A stretch of 64,000 nt of DNA from Bryobacterales bacterium (GTDB lineage: Bacteria; Acidobacteriota; Terriglobia; Bryobacterales; UBA6623), in the NCBI GenBank assembly GCA_028819215.1, contig JAPPMG010000042.1, forward strand, positions 113,923 to 177,922, in the 5' to 3' direction. Shown in pieces: positions 35,689-43,514 of the stretch. Every line of letters begins with the position of its first letter. The stretch's first letter is position 1. The position numbers and the translations under genes are program-made. The notes beneath the pieces were generated by a model, which was not told the DNA's origin, did not search any database, and was given only the letters and a program-made list of their open reading frames with translations.

Positions 35689-37560
35689 ATGCGCCCCTTG
35701 TTTCAGTCTCTGGCTATCTGGTCGTTCATGGTGGCGGTCGCTGCGGCTCATTCCACCGCGCCGTGTCAGGAATCCAAGATCAGCGCCAGTCAAGTAACCA
35801 CGGAGCGCGACGTCAAGCTGTTCGTAGAGTGCGCGGCTGCTTTCCTCGAGGAAATCGGCCCGGACGAGGCCCGACGCGCGTTCAACGAGGATGTCCGCTG
35901 GAAGCATGGGGCGACCTACGTCTTCGTCGTCGAGATCGACCCGTCTGGCGTAACGGCCAGGAGGTTCGTCTTCCCGCCGAACCCTTCCCAAGAAGGCAAG
36001 CCGCGCGGTGCGCCTCTGATTGATTTCGGAACGGACCTGTACGCCGAAATCTATCGCGCGATGGACGTGGTCGACAAAGGGTGGTTCTACTACTCGAACC
36101 CTAATCCCCAGACCGGAAACAGGGAGTTCAAATCTTCGTACGTGATCGAAACCGACTGGAACGGGAATCGTGCCGTCATCGGCGCCGGCCTGTACGCTCG
36201 CGACCTGCCGGCTACTTGCCATGCTGCGGACGTCAGTGCCTCGATCGTCAGCGCCGGCATGGATGACCAGCGGCTGCGGGAGTTCGTGCGCTGCGCCGCC
36301 ATGATGGTTGAGAGCCGAGGCTATTTCGCAAAGCAGGAGCTGGAAACGGACCCAAGATGGTCAAGCGGCGGAACCAACGTTTTCGTTCTGGACATGATGG
36401 GCAACCAAGTCATGTCCAGCAACCGCGTGAGAATCAACGGTTTCGCTTCCCACGAATGGGGAAGGGAAGCCGGGGCGGTCCAGTTCGGCGGGCGCGACTT
36501 GGCTGCCGCCGGCGGGGTGTTCGGTGAAGCATTTGTCTACTACAGGTCGTACCACCCCGAGACATGGGCCTATCAACCGAAAGTCGGATTCATGAAGCGC
36601 GTGGTAGCGCAGGGAGTCCCCCTGCTCGTGGGCGCCGGCTATTTCCCGGACGCGCAACAGACGGAAAAGGGCGCAACTTGTTCGGACGATTACGTGACTG
36701 CCTCAGCGGTGCGCAATCGGGACGATATCGAAGCGTTCGTGCGGTGCGCAGTAGAGTACGTGGCCGAGCATGGAGAGGAGGAAGCGCGCAGGGCATTCAA
36801 CCAAGACCAGCGCTGGAGGCACGGACCGACGTACCTATTCGTGTTTGAGAAGGCCGACTCGGGCAATGACTCGACCACGTTCGTGTTCCCGCCGGATCCC
36901 ACGCGGGCGGGTGCGTTCTTTGGTGCGATCATTGACGCGTTTGGCAACGACTTCTTCTTCGAAATCGACCGAGTCTTGTCTCTTGTGGATTCCGGATGGA
37001 TCCACTACGCCTTCACCAATCCAGCGACAGGGCTGCATGAGCCGAAGGCTTCCTATATGGTCAATATCGACTGGAACGGCACTCCGGCCTTTATCGGAGC
37101 TGGCGTCTATGAACGCGACCTCCCCGGAACCTGCAACCCGACCGAAGTCAACGCTGCTCTGCTTGATTCCGATCAGACTGAAGCCAACCTCAGGGAATTC
37201 GTCAACTGCGCGGCCTATCAGGTCCAGTCGTCGGGCTACTTCGCGGGCCCAGTACTGACTGCCGATCCTCGCTGGAAGCACGGCTCGATCTATCTGTTTG
37301 CGATCGATGCGAACACCGGCAAGACCGTCTTCAGCGGGAATCCGGCGAGCTTTTCGGTGGCCGGGCGGTCTCCCGAGCTGCTGTTCGGAGGCCGCGACTT
37401 GATCGCGAGCACCGCTGCGTTCGGTTCCGGACGCTGGCATTTCAGCTTCAACAACCCCGCTTCCGGGATGGTCGAGCCGAAACTCGCGTTTACCAGGCTG
37501 GTTATGGCACAGGGAGTGCCCTTGGTCATCGGTTCCGGGATCAACGCGGTGTCGCACTAG
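35689..37560 (+). CDS. Secreted protein of four tandem Cache-like units
   Basis: A 623-residue protein with a signal peptide (residues 1-20) followed by four units of about 150 residues in an A-B-A'-B' pattern. Units A (about 40-175) and A' (about 345-485) share EARRAFN, DxRWxHG, FVFPP, DWNG and IGAG. They end RDLPATC and RDLPGTC. Units B (about 195-320) and B' (about 500-620) share LREFVxCAA, SxGYFA, DPRW, FGGRDL and AQGVPL. This resembles small-ligand-binding Cache domains, which normally sit outside chemoreceptors or kinases. Here there is no membrane segment or signalling domain at the end, so the protein is probably a free periplasmic or secreted binder. Whole-pair duplication is evident. 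Confidence 0.75.
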   Translation: MRPLFQSLAIWSFMVAVAAAHSTAPCQESKISASQVTTERDVKLFVECAAAFLEEIGPDEARRAFNEDVRWKHGATYVFVVEIDPSGVTARRFVFPPNPSQEGKPRGAPLIDFGTDLYAEIYRAMDVVDKGWFYYSNPNPQTGNREFKSSYVIETDWNGNRAVIGAGLYARDLPATCHAADVSASIVSAGMDDQRLREFVRCAAMMVESRGYFAKQELETDPRWSSGGTNVFVLDMMGNQVMSSNRVRINGFASHEWGREAGAVQFGGRDLAAAGGVFGEAFVYYRSYHPETWAYQPKVGFMKRVVAQGVPLLVGAGYFPDAQQTEKGATCSDDYVTASAVRNRDDIEAFVRCAVEYVAEHGEEEARRAFNQDQRWRHGPTYLFVFEKADSGNDSTTFVFPPDPTRAGAFFGAIIDAFGNDFFFEIDRVLSLVDSGWIHYAFTNPATGLHEPKASYMVNIDWNGTPAFIGAGVYERDLPGTCNPTEVNAALLDSDQTEANLREFVNCAAYQVQSSGYFAGPVLTADPRWKHGSIYLFAIDANTGKTVFSGNPASFSVAGRSPELLFGGRDLIASTAAFGSGRWHFSFNNPASGMVEPKLAFTRLVMAQGVPLVIGSGINAVSH

Positions 37561-37743
37561 GGCGCATCCGGATCAAGACAGCCGGCACGCCGCCTGACTT
37601 CGCGACGCTCCCCGGCCAAGGCTCGGCGGTTCGCAAAGGGTCGTCTCGGTCATCGAATTGACCGTCGCGGACCCGCAGGCGCGCAGAGGGGCACGGATGC
37701 CAGTGCGCTATCCCCGGAATCGAACGGAGTGGCGGGAGATTCC

Positions 37744-38067
37744 CTACTGCATCGGAGAGCGAGATGTGGGGACAACCCGAGTGATGACGGACTGCCCGCG
37801 GTCTAGGAATTCTGGTATGCGCGGCTTGATCTGGGCGGTCCAGAAGTCGCTCTCGTAAACGGCCTTGTAGAGCCGTTCGCGTTCCGCCTCGGTCTCGAAG
37901 CGGCGTATCCAGAAGTAGACAGAATCGTCCGACTCTCCCCTGAAGTTGCCGGTTATTACCATTCCCTTGGAAATCTGGAAGGGGATGATCTCTTCGTCCA
38001 TCATCCGGACCCAATCGTCCATCTTGCCTTGGCGTACCTTGTACTGCCTCAGTTCAAAGAATGCCAC
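37744..38067 (-). CDS. NIPSNAP-family protein
   Basis: A 107-residue alpha/beta-barrel protein of the NIPSNAP family (PF07978), a dimeric ferredoxin-like fold of uncertain role. It begins AFFELRQYKVRQGKMDDWVR and includes FWIRRFETEAERERLYKAVY, both typical. The start is GTG at 38067, with AAGGAG 11 bases upstream. The frame stays open further upstream but that part is Arg/Gly-rich and unlike the family. It is convergent with the four-Cache gene (183 bases between). Confidence 0.85.
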   Translation of the reverse strand: MAFFELRQYKVRQGKMDDWVRMMDEEIIPFQISKGMVITGNFRGESDDSVYFWIRRFETEAERERLYKAVYESDFWTAQIKPRIPEFLDRGQSVITRVVPTSRSPMQ

Positions 38068-38230
38068 TTGTTGTCTTGCTCCTTGTTGCGGACAGGCCGG
38101 CGCGGGCCTATCTCGAAGCCCGCCGGTCTTTCCATACGATAGCCGCTGTCCGAAGCACGTCCGGGTCACGAGCGAGCACCGCCCGAGACGTTGACCGACC
38201 CCTTGCTTGGCGCCGGGCCACGAACACCGT

Positions 38231-38323
38231 CTAGGCAGCCAGCTGGGGAACGAGCCCGGTAATCTCGGCGAAGCAATCAAGCCCAAGTCCCATGACCTTG
38301 GCCTGCGAGAGCCACCAGAACTC
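38231..38323 (-). pseudogene. 3' remnant of a DUF1552 gene
   Basis: About 30 codons ending in TAG encode WLSQAKVMGLGLDCFAEITG and then LVPQLAA. This matches the C-terminus of the complete DUF1552 protein at 43515-44870 (WLSQAQVMGLGLDRYADSTG then LVPQLFA) at about 21 of 27 residues, and the DNA is also alike. Upstream of about 38323 the match stops. It is therefore the tail of a second, lost DUF1552 copy, left by deletion or rearrangement. Confidence 0.75.
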
Positions 38324-38521
38324 TCTCCTAGATCGACATCCACGGAGGTCTGTCCCACGGTAGGCCCGATTGCGAGAGGCCATCGGCTTGGCGCGAAGGC
38401 GCGTCCGTAGATGCCGTGATATTCTGAGGCGGCACAGCATCGAACTGGGTACCCGAACTTTCGAGGCTCTGAAATCGATCAGAACCTCCGAGCGGGCCAA
38501 TACCGATCCAACCCATATTCC

Positions 38522-39340
38522 ATGTTCTTTCCGGACTGGCAGCAGGCGCTGGAAACAGTGTTCGCCCAAATTGCCGGATTGATGCCGACGTTACTCGCTT
38601 CCGCCGCCCTGCTGCTGGTGGTATGGGGGTTTGCATACGCTGCCGGTATCTTGACCCGGAAACTTTTCGAAAGGATTGCGGCCCGCATCGAGCCGCGATT
38701 CGAGCGGAGTGGAGCTCTGCGGGCGTCGGGCCTCATGCGCGGCGCCCCGCGAGTGCTCGGGAAATTTGTCTTCTGGTCAGTACTGCTGGTCTTCGCAACG
38801 GCAGCATTGGAAACAATGCCGCTGCCGATTGTCACGGAACTGCTGCAAGGTGTCTCGCGAGTTCTCCCACGCACCCTGCTGGCGGTGGCAATCGTCTTGG
38901 TCGGGTTCGTGGCTGCGAATCTCGCCAATCACTGGATTGCCGGAATCGCGCTCCGAGCCGGCAGCGAGTACGGACAAGCTCTCGGTCGCGTGGCGCAGGG
39001 CGTCATTGTCGTTGTGACGTTGATCATTGGCGTCGAGCAGGTAGGCCTGCAAGGCGGCGTGTTCACATCATTGCTCACCGTTGTCCTCGCCTCGACTCTT
39101 GGCGCGATGTCGCTTGCCTTCGCTCTCGGATCGGGCCCGGTGGTGACCAATCTACTGGCCTCCCACTACGCCTCCAAGACGCTATCGATTGGCGACACCG
39201 TGAGGTTCGGCGACGTGGAAGGCACCATCCGGGAGATCGGTCCGACCTCGATCGCGATCGACGCAGGTCCGGACCGCATTTACCTTCCCGCCAAGAAGTA
39301 CTGCGACGAGATCTGCATAGTCGTCGGACCCGCCCAGTGA
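38522..39340 (+). CDS. Small-conductance mechanosensitive channel-like membrane protein
   Basis: A 272-residue protein with five hydrophobic segments at about residues 18-42, 82-104, 115-140, 155-178 and 183-215. A short beta domain carries LSIGDTVRFGDVEGTIREIG, resembling the MscS beta domain after the pore helix. The pore-like helix is Gly/Ala-rich (VVLASTLGAMSLAFALGSGP). It lacks the large cytoplasmic alpha/beta vestibule of E. coli MscS, so it belongs to a shorter MscS-like or TM-helix group. Its stop overlaps the GTG of the next gene, linking it to the MgtE pair as an operon. A role in osmotic or ion homeostasis is inferred. Confidence 0.78.
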   Translation: MFFPDWQQALETVFAQIAGLMPTLLASAALLLVVWGFAYAAGILTRKLFERIAARIEPRFERSGALRASGLMRGAPRVLGKFVFWSVLLVFATAALETMPLPIVTELLQGVSRVLPRTLLAVAIVLVGFVAANLANHWIAGIALRAGSEYGQALGRVAQGVIVVVTLIIGVEQVGLQGGVFTSLLTVVLASTLGAMSLAFALGSGPVVTNLLASHYASKTLSIGDTVRFGDVEGTIREIGPTSIAIDAGPDRIYLPAKKYCDEICIVVGPAQ

Positions 39341-40182
39341 CGTCGCCTGTGGCCGGCCTTGCGCTGCTGTACATGCAGCAGCAGCCGGTGGACGCGGCAG
39401 CGCTTCTCGAAGGCCTGCCGCCTGCCGATGTAGCTGCGGTCCTGGCGTCGGCACCTGTGGCAACGGCGGCCGGTATCCTGCAAAACCTCGCACCCAGCGC
39501 AGCCGGCAGATGCCTGCAGCAGATCGCAGACGGGAAGCGACGGCTGATAGTTTCCGAACTTCCAGCCTCCGTGGCGGCCAGCATGTTGCGGCGACTTCCG
39601 CGAACGGTCCAGGAGGACGCTCTGGTAGACATGCCCGAAAGAGTCCGCCGTTCGATCCTCCGAGCGCTCCGGTATCCGGCACTCTCCGCTGGTGCCCTCG
39701 CCGACACGTACGTGCCGGTCCTGCGCGACGACTCTACGGTGAGCCAAGCTATTCGCTCGCTCCGGGAAACAAGTCACCGCGTCCCGTCTTCGGTGTTCGT
39801 GCTGAACCGCTCGGAGCGCGTGATCGGTTCCGTCACCGCTGGCAGGCTCTTGATCGCAAGCCCTGATGCAACGGTTCGGGAGTTGGGCTTGGATCCGGTA
39901 CAGACTGTGGCTGCGACGGTTCCCGCCGCCTTGGTGGCGGCAGAGGAGGAACATCGCGGTCGGCATGTGGCCGTCGTCGACTCATCCGGGGCCTTCGTGG
40001 GCGTCCTATCGGGCCGCGTAGCGCAGGAGGCAGCCAATCGCAGGCCGTCGAGTCCGGCTATACATCTGGCAGCATCTTTCGGCGAGCTGTACTGGCTGGG
40101 CCTGTGCTCGATACTGAGCGGGCTTCCCGCCTGGACAGCGGCTGCAGCGCAGACCCAGAGGACGGCGAGCGGCGATGACTAG
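39337..40182 (+). CDS. Stand-alone MgtE N-domain/CBS-pair protein
   Basis: A 281-residue soluble protein resembling only the cytoplasmic part of MgtE magnesium channels. Residues about 5-125 form the helical MgtE N-domain (ALLEGLPPADVAAVLASAPV and LPASVAASMLRRLPRTVQED). Residues about 130-245 form two CBS motifs (DSTVSQAIRSLRET, VFVLNRSERVIGS, HVAVVDSSGAFVGVLSG). The membrane domain is absent. The start is GTG at 39337, overlapping the preceding stop as GTGA, and the end overlaps the full-length mgtE by 8 bases. It probably acts as an extra regulatory or stoichiometric subunit of that transporter; this is inference. Confidence 0.82.
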   Translation: MTSPVAGLALLYMQQQPVDAAALLEGLPPADVAAVLASAPVATAAGILQNLAPSAAGRCLQQIADGKRRLIVSELPASVAASMLRRLPRTVQEDALVDMPERVRRSILRALRYPALSAGALADTYVPVLRDDSTVSQAIRSLRETSHRVPSSVFVLNRSERVIGSVTAGRLLIASPDATVRELGLDPVQTVAATVPAALVAAEEEHRGRHVAVVDSSGAFVGVLSGRVAQEAANRRPSSPAIHLAASFGELYWLGLCSILSGLPAWTAAAAQTQRTASGDD

Positions 40183-41479
40183 CGAACGGACCGAATCGCT
40201 GCTAGCGCATGATTGGATGGAAAGAAATCCAGCTGCGGTTTCGGAACACATCGAGCGCCTTCCGACGCAAGATGCGGCGGAACTGGCCTCGCTGATCAGG
40301 CCGGAGACCCTTGCCAAGGTGTTCCGCACTCTGTCCGTCGACGCAGCGCTCGCTATCCTCTCGAACGCCGATCCCAAGGCCGCTGGCACCCTGCTGACGC
40401 GCCTCGCGCCGTCGCAGGCGGGTGCATTGCTGGGAGAAATCCCAGAGGCCGGGCGCGAGGCCATCTTGGGCTGCCTTTCGAAGCCGGCTGCTGCTGACCT
40501 GCGCCGGCTCTTGGAGTATCCGGCTGAAACGGCCGGAAGGCTCAGAGATCCGCGCATCGAAGTGTTTCGCGCGACCACGACGGTTGGGCAGGCCCTGCAA
40601 AGGTTGCCTAGAGCGCCTGCGGAGCGCCGGGCTCTCAATCTCTTCGTCGTGGCCGACGACGGCCGCCTTGTCGGGATCGTTCCCCTGCACGAGGCCGCTC
40701 TTGCAGAACCGCCTGCCACGCTGGCGTCCCTGATCCAAGGTCCGCTCGTCGCAGTTTCGCCCTTCGCCAGTCGCGCCGAGGTAGTGGAGACAATGGAACG
40801 CAGCCGGCTGACGAGCCTGCCTGTCGTGGGGCCCGAAGGGCTGCCGATCGGTGTGCTCCGGTTGCACGAGCTGATGCGAGAGGTCGGCAAGGAACTCAGC
40901 GCCGACCTAGTCAGCATCACGGGTGCCAGCAAAGACGAAACCGCGCTGTCCAGCACAGGATTCGCCGTGAAAAAGCGTCTGCCGTGGCTACAGGTCAACT
41001 TGTTGACAGCGTTCCTCGCAGCGGCCGTCGTGGGACTGTTCGAAGAGACAATCGCCCAGTTCACCGCCTTGGCTGTGCTGCTGCCCGTGGTCGCCGGACA
41101 GTCGGGCAATTCAGGCAGCCAAGCGCTCGCCGTGGCGGTCCGCGGTCTCGCCCTCCGCGAAATCAACGTCTGGTCGTGGCCGGGAGTCGCCTTGAAGGAG
41201 CTCGCGACAGGCGCCCTCAATGGGATCGCCGTAGGTGTCGTCACTTCGTCCGCTGTGTACATCTGGAGCCAGTCCGCCGGCCTCGCTTTGATCACGGGGA
41301 CGGCAATGATCGCTTCGATGACAATTGCTGGGGTTGCCGGCGCGGTGATTCCGATGCTGCTCGCAGCGCTCGGTCAAGACCCGGCGCAGTCTTCTTCTAT
41401 CCTCCTGACCACGGTGACCGACGTGGTCAGCTTCTTCAGCTTCCTCGGTCTGGCGACCCTGCTGATGGGACTGCTCTGA
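40175..41479 (+). CDS. mgtE: MgtE-type magnesium transporter
   Basis: A 434-residue Mg2+ channel/transporter. The N-domain (residues about 10-120) is followed by the CBS pair (about 125-245, LFVVADDGRLVGIVPL and LTSLPVVGPEGLPIGVLRLH). The plug helix leads into five transmembrane helices (about 270-432). The pore signature LLPVVAGQSGNSGSQALAVA corresponds to the family 'P-x-x-x-G-x-x-G-N-x-G-x-Q'. The late acidic residue lies in TTVTDVVSFFSFLGLA. Length is normal. It is the third gene of an operon with the MscS-like and the MgtE-N/CBS genes, joined by overlaps. The cytoplasmic domains gate the pore in response to Mg2+ in known members. Confidence 0.93.
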   Translation: MTSERTESLLAHDWMERNPAAVSEHIERLPTQDAAELASLIRPETLAKVFRTLSVDAALAILSNADPKAAGTLLTRLAPSQAGALLGEIPEAGREAILGCLSKPAAADLRRLLEYPAETAGRLRDPRIEVFRATTTVGQALQRLPRAPAERRALNLFVVADDGRLVGIVPLHEAALAEPPATLASLIQGPLVAVSPFASRAEVVETMERSRLTSLPVVGPEGLPIGVLRLHELMREVGKELSADLVSITGASKDETALSSTGFAVKKRLPWLQVNLLTAFLAAAVVGLFEETIAQFTALAVLLPVVAGQSGNSGSQALAVAVRGLALREINVWSWPGVALKELATGALNGIAVGVVTSSAVYIWSQSAGLALITGTAMIASMTIAGVAGAVIPMLLAALGQDPAQSSSILLTTVTDVVSFFSFLGLATLLMGLL

Positions 41480-41578
41480 AGGCCGTTTCGCGATTCAGGC
41501 CCGCCGCGCAAGCCTCGAAACACAGGTCAAGGCGCCGTGTCTCACCGAGGCCAGCATTCCGCCGGGTGGCCAGCCTAG

Positions 41579-41595
41579 CCCGCATGAATCACCAA
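41579..41595 (+). repeat. Left terminal inverted repeat of the IS1380 element
   Basis: CCCGCATGAATCACCAA, preceded by the CTAG target duplication at 41575-41578. It pairs with the right repeat at 43327-43343. Confidence 0.85.
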
Positions 41596-41829
41596 CTTTG
41601 GGGAGAATCGGATTTTTGGCGTCTTGCGCTCGGAGAATGGGCCGTCGGGCGAGGGCTCGCACTTGGTTTCCCGGCCTTTTCGCGGCAATCGCCTCCCGCA
41701 GCCACTTCTCCCGCGAATCTTGGTCTGCTTTGGGACACTGCGTGTGGGTCGGATCGGCCAACTGGCACCCCCCAGACACACCTCCCCTCCAGCCACCTAG
41801 CACAACGTCTTGACTGTCTCTGCCGGCAC

Positions 41830-43248
41830 CTATCCCGACGCATCCTCCCGGAGCCGTGACAGGCTGTGCGCGAACAGCTCTTGGCGCGGAAACACCGACG
41901 ACAACGACACCCAGATGCGGCGGGCACTCACCCGCACGGTCGCAGCCACCTTGAGCAGCAACGTGCGGACCGTCCCGAACTGCGCCTTCGCCAACTCAGT
42001 CCCGGCCAGGCCCACCTGCCGCAGCACCTCCAGCAACGCCGCGGCGAACAGCGCCCAGTACAGCCGCAGCTGGTTCGCCCGCAGCGTCGCCGCCGAGGTC
42101 CGGTCCGCGAACAGGCCCAGCTGCTGCTCCTTGATGCGGTTCTCCATGTCCCCCCGGGCGCAGTACAGCTGCTCGTACAGCGCCTGCGTGCCCACCCGCC
42201 TGCGCTCTAGACTGGTCACCACGAAACGCTGGTTGTCCCGGCGCAGCCGGCCCGGCAGCCATTCCGCCTTGCCCACCACCCGCCGCTTGCGAGACCAGCT
42301 CGCCAGCGTCCGGTAGCGGAAATCCCGGTACCTCCGCGATGCCCGCCCGCTGGCCAGCCCGCGGCTGCGCGAACGCCGCTGCTGCCGTGCTAACGCCCGC
42401 TGCAGCCGCGGGTTGCGCGCCAATCCGAACACGTAGTCCACCCCGAGCTGCCCCTCGCACCACGCCATCAGCTCGTCGCGGCAGAAGCCCGAGTCCCCCC
42501 GCACGATCACCCGCACCCGCGGCCAGCGCTCCCGAATCTGCCCCACGATCCGCTCGATCTCCTCCATCGCCCCGTCCGCCGCATCTCGATTCGCCGTCCG
42601 CAGCCGCCCGCACAGGATGTGCGCACCACACGTGACATACAGAGGCAGAAAGCAATAGCAGTCGTAGTAGCCATGGAAGAACCGCCCCTCCTGCCGACCG
42701 TGCAGCGGGTCGTCGGTCGCGTCCACGTCTAGCACGATCTCCTCCGGTGCCTCGGCGTAGCTGTTCAGGAACAGCTCCACCAGGAGCGCGTCGAGCTGCT
42801 CGGGGTCGGCCACGATCCGCTTGTAGCGGTCTTGGCCGGCCTGTTCGGGAGTGCCCAGCTCGAGCCGGTTGAGGGTGCTGGAAGCGGCCAGCGGATGGCC
42901 GCGGTCGCGCTGCCGGGCGCGGTTCGCACCGGTGACGTCGGCGCTGCCCACAGCGAGCGCCAGCAGGCTGTCGTCGCGCAGGTGATCGTGATCGTTGAGA
43001 TCCTCATAGCCGAGCGCCAAGCCGAACAGGCGCTGGGCGAGCAGGTGCTGCAGGGAATGCTCGCAGCGGCCGGGATTGCGGTGATCGGTGAAGCAGGCTG
43101 CCAGACGCCGGGTCAGGCCCACACGCTGGTCGACGGCCCGCAGCAGCAGGGCCCCGCCATCGGAGGACATCCGGCCGCCGTCAAAGCGGGCACGTACTTT
43201 CCGGCGGCCCTGATTGGGAAGATCGACTGTGATACAGTGTGTGGGCAT
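41830..43248 (-). CDS. IS1380-family DDE transposase
   Basis: A 472-residue transposase of the IS1380 family that excises and inserts the element. The DDE-type catalytic core is recognisable: DVDATDDPLHG, the second Asp in VIVRGDSGFCRDE, and YCARGDMENRIKEQQLGLFA near residue 375. The N-terminal SSDGGALLLRAVDQRVGL and NDHDHLRDD are also characteristic. No frameshift or stop interrupts it, so it is likely active. Its promoter must lie in the 95 bases up to the right inverted repeat. Confidence 0.95.
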   Translation of the reverse strand: MPTHCITVDLPNQGRRKVRARFDGGRMSSDGGALLLRAVDQRVGLTRRLAACFTDHRNPGRCEHSLQHLLAQRLFGLALGYEDLNDHDHLRDDSLLALAVGSADVTGANRARQRDRGHPLAASSTLNRLELGTPEQAGQDRYKRIVADPEQLDALLVELFLNSYAEAPEEIVLDVDATDDPLHGRQEGRFFHGYYDCYCFLPLYVTCGAHILCGRLRTANRDAADGAMEEIERIVGQIRERWPRVRVIVRGDSGFCRDELMAWCEGQLGVDYVFGLARNPRLQRALARQQRRSRSRGLASGRASRRYRDFRYRTLASWSRKRRVVGKAEWLPGRLRRDNQRFVVTSLERRRVGTQALYEQLYCARGDMENRIKEQQLGLFADRTSAATLRANQLRLYWALFAAALLEVLRQVGLAGTELAKAQFGTVRTLLLKVAATVRVSARRIWVSLSSVFPRQELFAHSLSRLREDASG

Positions 43249-43326
43249 GGGGTGTGCTCTTGGGTAGCATGGAAATTGCTGATAACAAACATGTTACCAC
43301 AATTTCATACCCCATGTCACCCCCTT

Positions 43327-43343
43327 TTGGTGAGCTATGCGGG
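43327..43343 (-). repeat. Right terminal inverted repeat of the IS1380 element
   Basis: Read on the minus strand it is CCCGCATAGCTCACCAA. It is followed on the plus strand by the CTAG duplication at 43344-43347. Confidence 0.85.
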
Positions 43344-43514
43344 CTAGCGCGTGCAAGGCATTGCATGCGGTGCAGCGGCAGTCCGAATGCTTGGCAAGCA
43401 AGCCTCGAGTCTCAGATTCCACTGGACCATACGATAAGGCACCAATGGCGCACCTGTAGCACGAACGTGGAGTGGAGAGGTTGAACGGCTCCGTGCTCGA
43501 GTCAGGAAGGGCGC

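Larger units (their letters stand above)
41579..43343 (-). mobile_element. IS1380-family insertion sequence, intact
   Basis: The element is 1765 bases. Its ends are inverted repeats: CCCGCATGAATCACCAA at the left, and at the right, read on the minus strand, CCCGCATAGCTCACCAA. Fourteen of 17 positions are identical, with a further GGGG block just inside. The flanking bases are CTAG on both sides (41575-41578 and 43344-43347), a 4-base target duplication as usual for the family. CTAG is its own reverse complement and so appears to extend the repeat. The transposase gene occupies most of it, leaving about 250 bases of non-coding sequence at the left end. Intact ends and matching duplications point to a fairly recent insertion. 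Confidence 0.88.
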
